Positions 44,132 through 52,824 of a stretch of DNA of 64,000 bases are shown here, in pieces; within the stretch, counting starts at the first letter, position 1; each line of letters starts with the position of its first letter. The notes beneath the pieces are model-generated. The model was given only the letters and a program-made list of their open reading frames with translations. It was not told the DNA's origin and did not search any database. Source of the DNA: Spirochaetes bacterium GWE1_32_154 (GTDB lineage: Bacteria > Spirochaetota > GWE2-31-10); assembly GCA_001829315.1 (NCBI GenBank), contig MIAY01000034.1, positions 28,845 to 92,844 on the forward strand. The letters run 5' to 3'. Made by a program: the position numbers and the translations under genes.

Positions 44132-46273
44132 TTATTTAAGGCTGTTTGAGAAACGGGATAGTTGTTGTATAAATGTATTCGTAGTTTTTTTGAGGGTTAA
44201 CAGGAAATCATTTTCATCAATTGAGCCAATAACTTCGATCATTTCTTCCTTTGAACTATACGTGATATTTCTAAACGGGTCTTCATAATCTTTTTGTCTT
44301 GATGAATAGGAGTTGTTGTATATTTCCTGTGCAACTTCTGATACAATTGAAATCAGGTCATTTATTTCCTTTTCGGTGAAATCAATAAACGATTTATTAT
44401 ATATTTTTTCAATGACAAATAAACTGTATCGTGTTTTGTCGATTGAATATTCTGAATGGCATATATTATAATACTCATGAATTGATTCCCAACTGGATAT
44501 GAAACCTTTTTTAATTGATGAAATAAGATTTTTGACTTTATCAGCAGGAATCAATTGTCCACCGATATTATCCCATTGTGTATATGGTGTATTTTTATTG
44601 ATATCCTGTATGGTTTTGAAAGAAAACTCAATCGTATTTGAATCAAAATAATCAATGAGTGTTTTTAAGGCAAAATACAAAGCCATTTTTCTATATTGAA
44701 TATATGCTTGTGATGGTTTTACTATAGTTGCTCCAAATTTTTTCATACATTCAGTATCAACCAGTGTCAGCTCGTTACTTTTTTCTGAAAGCAAATAACC
44801 TGTAATTTCATCATCGTTATAAGTAGAGTTGTATTGTAATGATGTCAGTGTTTTAATTCTATCCATTGCTTTAAGAATTTCAGAAACTGTATCAGGGGCA
44901 AGGAAATCAGTTTCGATATGTTGTACTTTAATTTTTCTTTTATCCCGCAACTTAAACTTATAGCTATTTCGTGCCATAGCATACATGTTGTACATAAACC
45001 AGTATCCGGGCATTATATTAATCGATTCATTTTTTGAGTCTGTAAAAACCAGTGAGAAAGGGTATGAAATATGTAATTCCTGCTGATAACTGCCTTTGGC
45101 AATTAAACAGAAACTTGCAAATACACTGTTGTGTTTAAAATCGGTGCATAAACCCGGCCAGAAACCGCGACCGGCTATGATTTCACCATCAGGACTTCGT
45201 GAATTATGGTTTGAGCCTATTGTAGCGCCGGCAGCAATATTTGACTGCCCCATAACCGTTGAAGCAATAAGAAATGAAGTGTTGTGATGTTGTTCATGGT
45301 ATGGAAACAGTAAGTTATTAAGTATTTCACAGCATGAAACAGTTGAGTTATCACCTAAAACAGAGTTGATTACCCTGGCACCGTACTTAATCTGACAATT
45401 TCTGCCTATAACAAATCGAACTGCCACAGCCTGGTAAAATGCTTTGGAACCAAAACCCATTATACCATTAACCAGTTCAACACCTTCACCAATTTGTGAT
45501 GGTTCTTCGGCTGATGAGTGAATTGTAATGTTTTTGAGTTTTGACGCACCTTTGATATAAGCGTTTGCCCCGATTTTAGCATCTTTAATGATGAGGCTGT
45601 TTTTTATGACTGTATTATCACCAATAAAACCATATTCGCCTCTTTTTTTATCATACTGAGAGTCAGTTATTTCTAAAAGTTTATTTTGAAAAACACTATC
45701 ATCTCTATGTCGTGACCAAAGATACGCGTCACTGCAAATCATCGTGTCAAAAGGAATTATAGCCCGGCCACCATTTTCATTGGCTACTTCTAATCGGACT
45801 CTGTCATTTTCATCTTCACCTTCTTTGATAATACCATTACCAAATTTCGGGTGCTCACTGGTATTGATTTCAGCGACATTAAAAAGTATTACATTAGCGC
45901 CTGTAACATAGTTTGACATATATTTAACATTGGTAACAGAACAATTATCTCCTATAACAGAGGATATTATTAAGGAGTTATTTATACCGGTATCAAGTAT
46001 TAAGTCATGAAATTTAAGGACTCCTTTTGAAAGGTTTCCTATGATAACTGTACCATGAAATTGAGAGTTGTGAATTAAGTCAGGATCAAAGAACTCAGAA
46101 ACAAAAATAGATTTCCATTCTGAACATTTATTATTGTTGTTTTTTAAAACTCTGATTTCATTTGAAGTTAATGTTCTTTTGTTAATGAGAAATTTATCAA
46201 TAAAACCTGATTTTATATATTTTTCAGAAAATTCATATATTGATTTATTTTCGTAAAATTGAACTTGTGACAC
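44132..46273 (-). CDS. DUF4954-type left-handed beta-helix protein
   Basis: This 713-residue protein has hexapeptide-type repeats forming a left-handed beta-helix in its N-terminal and middle parts (IGDNTVIKNSLIIKDAKIGA, VIGRNCQIKYGARVINSVLG, NIAAGATIGSNHNSRSPDGE). A largely helical C-terminal region follows. The pattern fits DUF4954, which I recall from spirochaetes and Bacteroidetes; it resembles sugar-nucleotide or acyl transferases, but no function is established. Translation begins at GTG 46273, 6 bases after AGGGG. The gene lies 15 bases behind a diguanylate cyclase and probably shares its transcript. Confidence 0.82.
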   Translation of the reverse strand: MSQVQFYENKSIYEFSEKYIKSGFIDKFLINKRTLTSNEIRVLKNNNNKCSEWKSIFVSEFFDPDLIHNSQFHGTVIIGNLSKGVLKFHDLILDTGINNSLIISSVIGDNCSVTNVKYMSNYVTGANVILFNVAEINTSEHPKFGNGIIKEGEDENDRVRLEVANENGGRAIIPFDTMICSDAYLWSRHRDDSVFQNKLLEITDSQYDKKRGEYGFIGDNTVIKNSLIIKDAKIGANAYIKGASKLKNITIHSSAEEPSQIGEGVELVNGIMGFGSKAFYQAVAVRFVIGRNCQIKYGARVINSVLGDNSTVSCCEILNNLLFPYHEQHHNTSFLIASTVMGQSNIAAGATIGSNHNSRSPDGEIIAGRGFWPGLCTDFKHNSVFASFCLIAKGSYQQELHISYPFSLVFTDSKNESINIMPGYWFMYNMYAMARNSYKFKLRDKRKIKVQHIETDFLAPDTVSEILKAMDRIKTLTSLQYNSTYNDDEITGYLLSEKSNELTLVDTECMKKFGATIVKPSQAYIQYRKMALYFALKTLIDYFDSNTIEFSFKTIQDINKNTPYTQWDNIGGQLIPADKVKNLISSIKKGFISSWESIHEYYNICHSEYSIDKTRYSLFVIEKIYNKSFIDFTEKEINDLISIVSEVAQEIYNNSYSSRQKDYEDPFRNITYSSKEEMIEVIGSIDENDFLLTLKKTTNTFIQQLSRFSNSLK

Positions 46274-46288
46274 TCAGTTCCCCTGGAA

Positions 46289-47437
46289 TTAATCATTCAT
46301 AATATCTTCATAGACAATAACCTGATCCCGACCGTTTTCTTTAGCAAAGTAAAGTGCCTGATCAGCACGATTTATAATATCTTCATTTGTTGTATCGCTA
46401 ATTCTAAACTCAGAGATACCAATGCTTATTGTTACTCTAAATGTTTTACCATCATCAGAGGTGAAATCAAGGTTTTTGATTTGTTTTCTTAATCTTTCAG
46501 CAGGAATTTTAGCGTGAAAAATATTTGTTTCTGGAAGCATAATAACGAACTCTTCTCCGCCATATCGTGCTATAGTATCGTTTTCGCGGAATATTTCTTT
46601 AGAGTTTAAGATTTTACCCAATTCTTTTAATACTTCATCACCTTTTAAGTGGCCATAGGTGTCATTAATATATTTAAAGTGATCAATATCGAGAATAATA
46701 CAACAGTAATTACCATAATGATCAAAGAAACAACCATGTGGTTTGTGAAGTATCGTCAGTTTCTTTTGTAATGGTTCAGCACTTTCGGAAATAGTAGTAT
46801 TTGATTCATGGATTCTCCAGTGCTCGCGGAGTGTTCTTTTTCGTTCTGATTCAAGTGCGTCAAAAAAAGCCCGTCTGTTTAATACATTTGTTAAATAATC
46901 AGTTTTACTGAGTTTAGTCAGTTCCTGATTTAAATTTAATATTTCATTCCTTTGATCTTCAATTATTTGTGCATTTACAATAGTTTGAAAGGCATCTATT
47001 ATATAGGAATTGATTCTACCGATATAATGGAGTTTTTCAAATATAGCTTTAACAAAAAGTTTAAAATATGATGAATAGTGTTTTTCAATTTTCTCGGGAA
47101 GTATGTAATAAAATGAATCCATTTTAATGATATTTTCTTCTTCCTCAATGGTTAGTGGTGAATTTGTCAGAAATAATATATATGGGAATGAAAAATTAAA
47201 TGAGTTAATAAAAAAATTCATGAATTTCTTTTTTTTATCTTCATCGAGCTGGTCAATTCTTACAATAAACAGATTATGCTCTTTAATTTTGTCAAGATTT
47301 GTAGTATTGATAGTTTTAATATCATCTAATGATATTGGAATAAATTGTATTAACGGTTCATTGAATTGAATAGCTTCAAGATTTGGTTCAAGACCGTCTT
47401 TTAAAATAAAAACATTATTGATTACATTTTTTATCAT
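46289..47437 (-). CDS. Diguanylate cyclase with extended GGDEF domain
   Basis: The N-terminal 165 residues are a soluble domain without recognised family. After a coiled-coil linker (NEILNLNQELTKLSKTDYLT) comes a GGDEF domain with an active GGEEF site (ARYGGEEFVIMLP) and an RxxD inhibitory site (REND) five residues before it. Between RRAFFDALESERKR and CCIILDIDHFKYINDTYGHL is an unusual insert of about 45 residues. It should produce cyclic di-GMP. It heads a short operon with DUF4954 and possibly sua5. Confidence 0.9.
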   Translation of the reverse strand: MIKNVINNVFILKDGLEPNLEAIQFNEPLIQFIPISLDDIKTINTTNLDKIKEHNLFIVRIDQLDEDKKKKFMNFFINSFNFSFPYILFLTNSPLTIEEEENIIKMDSFYYILPEKIEKHYSSYFKLFVKAIFEKLHYIGRINSYIIDAFQTIVNAQIIEDQRNEILNLNQELTKLSKTDYLTNVLNRRAFFDALESERKRTLREHWRIHESNTTISESAEPLQKKLTILHKPHGCFFDHYGNYCCIILDIDHFKYINDTYGHLKGDEVLKELGKILNSKEIFRENDTIARYGGEEFVIMLPETNIFHAKIPAERLRKQIKNLDFTSDDGKTFRVTISIGISEFRISDTTNEDIINRADQALYFAKENGRDQVIVYEDIMND

Positions 47438-47504
47438 GATTATTTATACAATCAGAAAGAATAAAAGTCAACAGACAGGGGCTTAAATAACGCATTTTTT
47501 TTAT

Positions 47505-47540
47505 GTTTCTGCAGAATAACATACGTTATTCTGCAGAAAC
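47505..47540 (-). terminator. Perfect hairpin at the end of the fatty-acid operon
   Basis: GTTTCTGCAGAATAAC and its exact complement form a 16-bp stem with a 4-base loop, 17 bases after the last gene of the minus-strand fab operon. There is no T run on the outgoing side, as with the hairpin at 17050. Confidence 0.6.
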
Positions 47541-47556
47541 AGGTATTAATTGACTA

Positions 47557-47967
47557 TTAAAAAGCTATAGTTACTTTTCCATCTACTTTTACATCACCGT
47601 TTTGATCTTCAATATGAACTTTACAATCGATTAGTTTTGCACCATCTTTTTCATATTTCTTTTTTACAATGCCCTTTGCCGTTAAAATATCACCGGGTTT
47701 TGCCATGCTTTTAAAAGTAACCGAGTATTTTCTGATCGGTTTAATACCGGCAAATGATGAAATCATCTGGCCTAATATCCCCATTGATAACATACCATGG
47801 GCAATTGTCCCGTCTAAACCGGCTTCTTTAGCAAATTCAGGAATAGTGTGAATCTGATTAAAATCACCCGAAGCACCGGCGTATTTAATAAGTTGTAATT
47901 GCGTTACAGGTTCTTTTGTTAATGACGGTAATTCGTAGTTTTCTTCGATTTTATCCCACTCTATCAT
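47557..47967 (-). CDS. MaoC-type (3R)-hydroxyacyl-ACP dehydratase, catalytic subunit
   Basis: This 136-residue hot-dog protein carries the hydratase-2 motif AGASGDFNQIHTIPEFAKEA and the partner segment TIAHGMLSMGIL, with the catalytic Asp and His. With the preceding gene it forms a pair like mycobacterial HadA/HadB, where a catalytic and a non-catalytic hot-dog chain combine. It would dehydrate hydroxyacyl-ACP in fatty-acid elongation in place of FabZ. Its ATG directly follows the stop of its partner, with AGGAGG inside that gene. Confidence 0.85.
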   Translation of the reverse strand: MIEWDKIEENYELPSLTKEPVTQLQLIKYAGASGDFNQIHTIPEFAKEAGLDGTIAHGMLSMGILGQMISSFAGIKPIRKYSVTFKSMAKPGDILTAKGIVKKKYEKDGAKLIDCKVHIEDQNGDVKVDGKVTIAF

Positions 47968-48408
47968 TTAATTACCTCCTGGTACGACAATAGTCATTTT
48001 AGCGATTAAAACGGTTTCATCACCACGTTTATAAACCGACTTAAAAGTTACCATTTCCATTGCTGCTGAATCTCTCATAGATTCAACTGCAACCGTACCG
48101 GTAATAATATCACCGGGATAAATTGGTGCGAAATACTCATAATCTTCTTTTGCATGAAGAAGTCTTTTTATATTTATTCCCATTTCGGTCATTCTTTTCC
48201 AGATTTCAGGGTACCCCCAGAAATTTAAAACAGTAGGAAATGTTAAAGAAGCGGGTGTGTCTTTATATCCTTCTTTAATGGCAAATTCTTTATCAAAAAA
48301 CAAAGGATTATCATCTCCGATTGCAAGACAAAGTTCTTTTATTTTTGATCGATCAACTTCAAAATTATAACCGGGAAATTCTTTTCCCTGAAATGACATA
48401 TCAAGCAT
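47968..48408 (-). CDS. MaoC N-terminal-type dehydratase subunit (HadA-like)
   Basis: This protein of 146 residues has the MaoC_dehydrat_N hot-dog pattern (YNFEVDRSKIKELCLAIGDD, TFPTVLNFWGYPEIWKRM, LHAKEDYEYFAPIYPGDIIT). It lacks the catalytic Asp/His pair of its partner, as in the substrate-binding subunit of HadAB. ATG 48408 follows AGGAG. It sits between fabG and the catalytic subunit. Confidence 0.82.
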   Translation of the reverse strand: MLDMSFQGKEFPGYNFEVDRSKIKELCLAIGDDNPLFFDKEFAIKEGYKDTPASLTFPTVLNFWGYPEIWKRMTEMGINIKRLLHAKEDYEYFAPIYPGDIITGTVAVESMRDSAAMEMVTFKSVYKRGDETVLIAKMTIVVPGGN

Positions 48409-48420
48409 TGGATCTCCTTG

Positions 48421-49164
48421 TTATTTTAATAATAAACCACCGTCAACAACAAGTGTCTGACCGGTAATGTATTTTGACATATCTGATGCGAAGAAAGCAA
48501 CTGCATTTGCAATATCCTGTGCAGAACCCGCTCTTTCCATAGGAATCAATTTCATAAATTCTTCCTTAGCTTTATCAGATATTGCTTTAGTCATATCAGT
48601 ATCGATAAAACCTGGTGCAATTGCATTGATTGTGATATTTCTTTTTGCTAGTTCAACAGCCATTGATTTAGTAATACCAATTATACCTGCTTTTGATGCT
48701 GCATAATTTGCCTGTCCTGCATTACCCCTTACACCTACTATTGATGACATATTGACAATTTTACCATATTTTTCTTTCATCATCATAAGAGCAGCTTCTT
48801 TGGAAACTAAAAAAACACTTCGTAAATTAACATTAATAACGGCATCAAAATCATCGGCGCTCATTCTCATGGAAAGACCGTCTTTTGTTATACCTGCATT
48901 ATTTACACATATATCAAGTCTGCCGAATTTTTCGGCTATCGTTTTAAATAAAGATTTAACAACGTTTTCATCTGAAATGTCACCATAAAATGAAATAACT
49001 TCAACACCGAATTGAGACCCGATTTCTTTAGCAACTGTTTCAATTGCATTGCTTGTTGCTGTTATAATTAATTTTGCTCCGCCTGCAGCAAACGTTTCCG
49101 CAATTGCACGGCCAATACCTCTTGAAGCTCCGGTAACAAGAGCAATCTTATCTTTAAAATTCAT
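48421..49164 (-). CDS. fabG: 3-oxoacyl-ACP reductase FabG
   Basis: This NADPH-dependent short-chain dehydrogenase of 247 residues has the cofactor motif TGASRGIGRAIAETFA, NNAG, the catalytic Ser in MSSIVGVRG and the YAASKAG active site. The ending YITGQTLVVDGGLLL is typical of FabG. It reduces beta-ketoacyl-ACP during fatty-acid elongation, in one operon with the synthase upstream and the dehydratase pair downstream. Confidence 0.94.
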   Translation of the reverse strand: MNFKDKIALVTGASRGIGRAIAETFAAGGAKLIITATSNAIETVAKEIGSQFGVEVISFYGDISDENVVKSLFKTIAEKFGRLDICVNNAGITKDGLSMRMSADDFDAVINVNLRSVFLVSKEAALMMMKEKYGKIVNMSSIVGVRGNAGQANYAASKAGIIGITKSMAVELAKRNITINAIAPGFIDTDMTKAISDKAKEEFMKLIPMERAGSAQDIANAVAFFASDMSKYITGQTLVVDGGLLLK

Positions 49165-49182
49165 AGTTCACTCCCTCAATAA

Positions 49183-50481
49183 TTATTTATACTTTTTTAA
49201 TATAATTACAGCATTATGTCCACCAAAACCAAAAGAATTACTCATTGCGTAATTAACGCTTCGTGATTTCATTGTGTGTGCAACATAGTCAAGATCAAAA
49301 CCCTCATCAGGATTATCAAGATTAATAGTAGGGGGAACTTTGTCATCCATACATGCTTTAATACAAACCATAGCCTCAACAGCACCGGCACCACCAAGAA
49401 GGTGTCCTGTCATCGATTTTGTTGAGCTGACAGATAATTTGTGAGCTGATGTGCCAAACGCTTTTTTGATTGCATTTGTTTCCATGCTGTCATTTGCACC
49501 GGTAGAAGTTCCGTGAGCATTTATATAATCAATACTGTCAGGTTTAATCTCTGCAATTGCCAATGCGTCATTTATAGCTCTAATTGCACCGCTTCCTTCA
49601 GGATCAGGTGACGTCATGTGATGAGCATCTTCGGTAAGACCATATCCCACAAATTCAGCAAGGATTGTAGCCCCTCTTTTTTTTGCATGTTCATATTCTT
49701 CAAGTATTATAGTAGCGCCACCATCGCCCATAACAAAACCATCTCTGTCTTTGTCAAACGGTCTTGAAGCTTTTTGAGGTTCTTCATTTCTTTTTGAAGA
49801 AAGTGCATGCATGTTACCAAAACCTGCAAAAGAGATTTCGCATATACCGGATTCAAAACCACCGGAAATTATAACATCAGCTCTATTATTTTTAATCGCA
49901 AGAAATGCCTCGCCTAATGCGTTTGTACTGGAAGCACATGCAGTAACATAACTTGTGTTAATCCCTTTAGCATTTGTAGATTGTGCAACCCAGCCACCTG
50001 CTAAATTAACAATCATTTTTGGTATGATAAAAGGAGATACTCTTCTTGCGCCTTTTGTATCAAGAACCCGTAATTGTTCCTGGAATGACAGGATACCGCC
50101 GACACCAATACCAAACATAACACCCATTCTGAAAGGGTCTGAAACAACAGGTTTCATATTTTCAAAACCGGGAAGTATTACGCTGTGATCTTCAGGATGT
50201 GTCATTTGAATGCCTGCCATTTTTGTCGCTTCAACAGTACATGCAAATGCAATTTGCTGTGATCTATCCATCTTATTTGCAATTTTTGTATCAATATGAT
50301 AATTTGCGGGGGTAAAATCTTTTAATTCACCGCCGACTTTACATCGATAATCATCTGTGTTAAATGATTTAATTGTATCAATGCCTGAAACTCCGTCAAG
50401 CATTTTTTTCCAGGTATCTTCAACGTTATTAGCTAATGGGTTTATTGTACCGATTCCGGTTATTACTACTCTTCTGGACAT
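49183..50481 (-). CDS. fabF: 3-oxoacyl-ACP synthase II (FabF)
   Basis: This condensing enzyme of 432 residues has the active-site Cys in YVTACASSTNALGEAF, the two histidines in YINAHGTSTGANDS and STKSMTGHLLGGAGAVEA, and the opening VVITGIGTINPLA. It extends acyl-ACP with malonyl-ACP. It starts the fab operon, behind AGGAGG and a promoter with a palindromic operator. No acpP, fabD or fabI is present. Confidence 0.95.
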   Translation of the reverse strand: MSRRVVITGIGTINPLANNVEDTWKKMLDGVSGIDTIKSFNTDDYRCKVGGELKDFTPANYHIDTKIANKMDRSQQIAFACTVEATKMAGIQMTHPEDHSVILPGFENMKPVVSDPFRMGVMFGIGVGGILSFQEQLRVLDTKGARRVSPFIIPKMIVNLAGGWVAQSTNAKGINTSYVTACASSTNALGEAFLAIKNNRADVIISGGFESGICEISFAGFGNMHALSSKRNEEPQKASRPFDKDRDGFVMGDGGATIILEEYEHAKKRGATILAEFVGYGLTEDAHHMTSPDPEGSGAIRAINDALAIAEIKPDSIDYINAHGTSTGANDSMETNAIKKAFGTSAHKLSVSSTKSMTGHLLGGAGAVEAMVCIKACMDDKVPPTINLDNPDEGFDLDYVAHTMKSRSVNYAMSNSFGFGGHNAVIILKKYK

Positions 50482-50500
50482 TTGTGCCTCCTGTTCGATA

Positions 50501-50551
50501 TGACCAAATGGTCACTATTTAAGAATTATCATAAAAAATATTTATTGTCAA
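50501..50551 (-). promoter_or_regulatory. fabF operon promoter with TetR-type operator
   Basis: On the minus strand TTGACA (50546-50551) is followed at 17 bases by TAATTC, or at 15 bases by GATAAT. The dyad TGACCA-N2-TGGTCA (50501-50514) covers the expected start of transcription. This shape is like operators of TetR-family lipid regulators such as Thermus FadR. No regulator gene is seen nearby. Confidence 0.7.
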
Positions 50552-50619
50552 TAATCACTTTTTTATAATAAAAATTATCAAAATTACAGAACCTCATGTA
50601 AAATATTTTAACTTTAAAA

Positions 50620-50788
50620 GGGGCTCTTGCAGAAATTATGAGTATTTGATGAAAAAAAGTACACATTTTTTATGCTTTCGCTAGGGATATTTTCAGTACT
50701 CTGAAAATATCCCTAGGCAATAAAATCGCGATATTAAGCTGCTTCATGCAAAAATTGGAAATAAAAAAAGTATTCTTGCATGAGGTTC
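50620..50788 (-). repeat. Palindromic MITE-like element, copy 6 (long form, variant centre)
   Basis: In minus orientation this 169-bp element begins GAACCTCATGCAAGAATAC and ends at plus GGGGCTCTTGCAGAAAT. Flanks are AAAA and GAAA (three of four match). It contains a perfect 16-bp inverted repeat CTAGGGATATTTTCAG (50681-50716) with a TACT loop that other copies lack. An additional fragment, GAACCTCATGTAAAAT, lies at 50589-50604. The rest of the 419-bp gap holds the fab promoter and a poly-A run before the FN3 gene. Confidence 0.8.
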
Positions 50789-50900
50789 GAAATTAAAAAA
50801 AAAAAAAAATTATTTTTCATATTGTTTTTTTTAATATCATGTACTATATTGATATTGTAAAAAATGGGTAAATATACCAAAATAATTTAGGAGGAAAAGA

Positions 50901-52700
50901 ATGAAAAATCTTTTCAAAGTAATGTTTCTTGCTATTTTTTCTCTTGCTATTTTTAGTTGTACTGTGCCTGAAGCGGGGATCAGCACAACAAGTAATTCAG
51001 AGACGTCAAAAGGTACTCAGCTTTCAACCCCTGCTAACTTGAAAATCGAATTTGATAGTACATCTGATACTATTAAGTTGTCATGGGATCACGTTCTTCT
51101 TGCTGAAAAATATCTTGTATTTAGAGCGATTGGTTCAGAAAACAGTCCGTGGATTCAGATTGGTGATACAACTGAAAATGGGGCTACACCTACAAATTAT
51201 GATGATTTGGATATAAATCGAAATAGTACCTACTATTACCGTGTAATGGCTTTATCATATAATTATGAAAATACAAATCTTGACTATAAAGTTGGTAATG
51301 ATGAAGTGACTGATTACAGAGTCGGAAGTTCTGATAGATTTATTGAAAGTGCTTACAGTGAAGTTGTCTCTGTAGTAACTTCAGGAGTAACTGTTATTGA
51401 TCAGTTTACTGCACCTGTAAATGTTCGTTACGTTAGAACTGCTGAAGGTGGAATTTTTGTAAAATGGAATGAAGATTATCTTGTTAAGGCAAAAGGTGGT
51501 ACTTTTACAGTTCGTCTTGAAGACTCTACTGGTACTGCTAATGTAGGTACTGCAACAATAGAAGGTTTAAATACATTTGAATATTCTGAAACTAATGCAA
51601 ATACAAACTACTGGCTTAATATCACGAATATACCATCAGGAACATTCCGGGTTGGTGTATATGCTAAAACTACTGGTTCTATTGCTTCAAGTGCTATAAC
51701 ATACGCAACGGATGCAGTTACACAGTATGCAGCTATTGCTACGGCACCTAATGCTTCTGCTACTGATGGTCTTTTTAATAACAAAGTGCTGGTTTCATGG
51801 AACAAGGTTGACGGTGCTAATGCTTATTATGTGTACAGATCTAATGCTACTACAGGTCTTTACGATCAGATTGCTGCTGTGACTAATGTTGCCTCTTATA
51901 ATGATGTTTATGGCAATGTATATTATGAAGATACAACTGTAGCTGAAAATACAAAATATACGTATAAAGTTTATGCTGCAAATACAGTTACTGCACGTGT
52001 TTCTACATTTGGTACTGCAACTGTTTTAGTTGGAAGAGCTCAGACAGATAATAGTAATTTCAGTCTTACAAGAATTCAAATTGGTACTGTGGGTGCTAAT
52101 CAGGTTCGTATGTCATTTAATAAAATAACTGATGCTGCTTCATATGAAGTATATAGAAGCTATAATGGAGCTGACTCTAATTATGTATTAACAACTGCTG
52201 TACAGGCACCTCCTACATCACCTAGTTTAGTGTATACTTTTACAGATACAGTAGTTGCTGCAGATTACCCTACAGTTACAAGTGTATCTAATACTATTGT
52301 TAATCATTCATTTACTTACAGGGTATTGGCTAAGGATACTAATGGTATGGTTATAGTTGTATCAGCTACATCAGTTGCTTCGTATGTAGATCTTGCAATT
52401 CCGACAGTTTCAGTTGATAAAACAACTAATCCTGGTAGAGTTAGTTGGACCGGTGTTACTTTGTCAGCAACCGGAAGTTTTACAATCAGAAGATTAACTG
52501 ATGTGGAATATAATGCTCTTGGTGTAATGAATAATGATTTTGCTACTGCCGGTGCTCTTGTAACAACAACAGCGTTTGATGCTACTAGTTTTGATGATCC
52601 GGCATGGGCTGGACTTGCAAATGGTACTTACCATTATATAGTTAAGGCAACAGATGGAAATTCTGTATCTTATGGTGTAAGGGCAGTTACTAAACCTTAA
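50901..52700 (+). CDS. FN3-repeat lipoprotein
   Basis: A lipobox (AIFSLAIFSC) starts a 599-residue surface protein built from about five fibronectin type III-like domains. Each shows a 'P.NL.I......I.LSW' opening and a 'Y.YRV.A' or 'YTYKVYAAN' ending, for instance NKVLVSWNKVDGANAYYVYR and QVRMSFNKITDAASYEVYRS. It may have a role in adhesion or carbohydrate binding; no enzyme domain is visible. It has an AGGAGG site at 50890 and a good terminator behind it. Confidence 0.87.
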   Translation: MKNLFKVMFLAIFSLAIFSCTVPEAGISTTSNSETSKGTQLSTPANLKIEFDSTSDTIKLSWDHVLLAEKYLVFRAIGSENSPWIQIGDTTENGATPTNYDDLDINRNSTYYYRVMALSYNYENTNLDYKVGNDEVTDYRVGSSDRFIESAYSEVVSVVTSGVTVIDQFTAPVNVRYVRTAEGGIFVKWNEDYLVKAKGGTFTVRLEDSTGTANVGTATIEGLNTFEYSETNANTNYWLNITNIPSGTFRVGVYAKTTGSIASSAITYATDAVTQYAAIATAPNASATDGLFNNKVLVSWNKVDGANAYYVYRSNATTGLYDQIAAVTNVASYNDVYGNVYYEDTTVAENTKYTYKVYAANTVTARVSTFGTATVLVGRAQTDNSNFSLTRIQIGTVGANQVRMSFNKITDAASYEVYRSYNGADSNYVLTTAVQAPPTSPSLVYTFTDTVVAADYPTVTSVSNTIVNHSFTYRVLAKDTNGMVIVVSATSVASYVDLAIPTVSVDKTTNPGRVSWTGVTLSATGSFTIRRLTDVEYNALGVMNNDFATAGALVTTTAFDATSFDDPAWAGLANGTYHYIVKATDGNSVSYGVRAVTKP

Positions 52701-52727
52701 TCGGTTTACTATCTGATAGACTTTTAT

Positions 52728-52757
52728 GGGTGGCTTTGCAAAAAGCCACCCTTTTTA
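52728..52757 (+). terminator. Rho-independent terminator after the FN3 lipoprotein
   Basis: GGGTGGCTTT and AAAGCCACCC pair in a 10-bp stem with a 4-base loop and a TTTTTATTT tail. Confidence 0.93.
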
Positions 52758-52824
52758 TTTGCTCAAGATTGAGTATATTAAATTTACATAGACATGACAA
52801 AATCCATATTATATGATATAAATA

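Noticed and set aside
52728-52757. GCTTTGCAAAAAGCC as a copy of the palindromic element
   Set aside because: The similarity is limited to the loop of an ordinary terminator with a T run; the GAGCYTCTTGC ends are absent.
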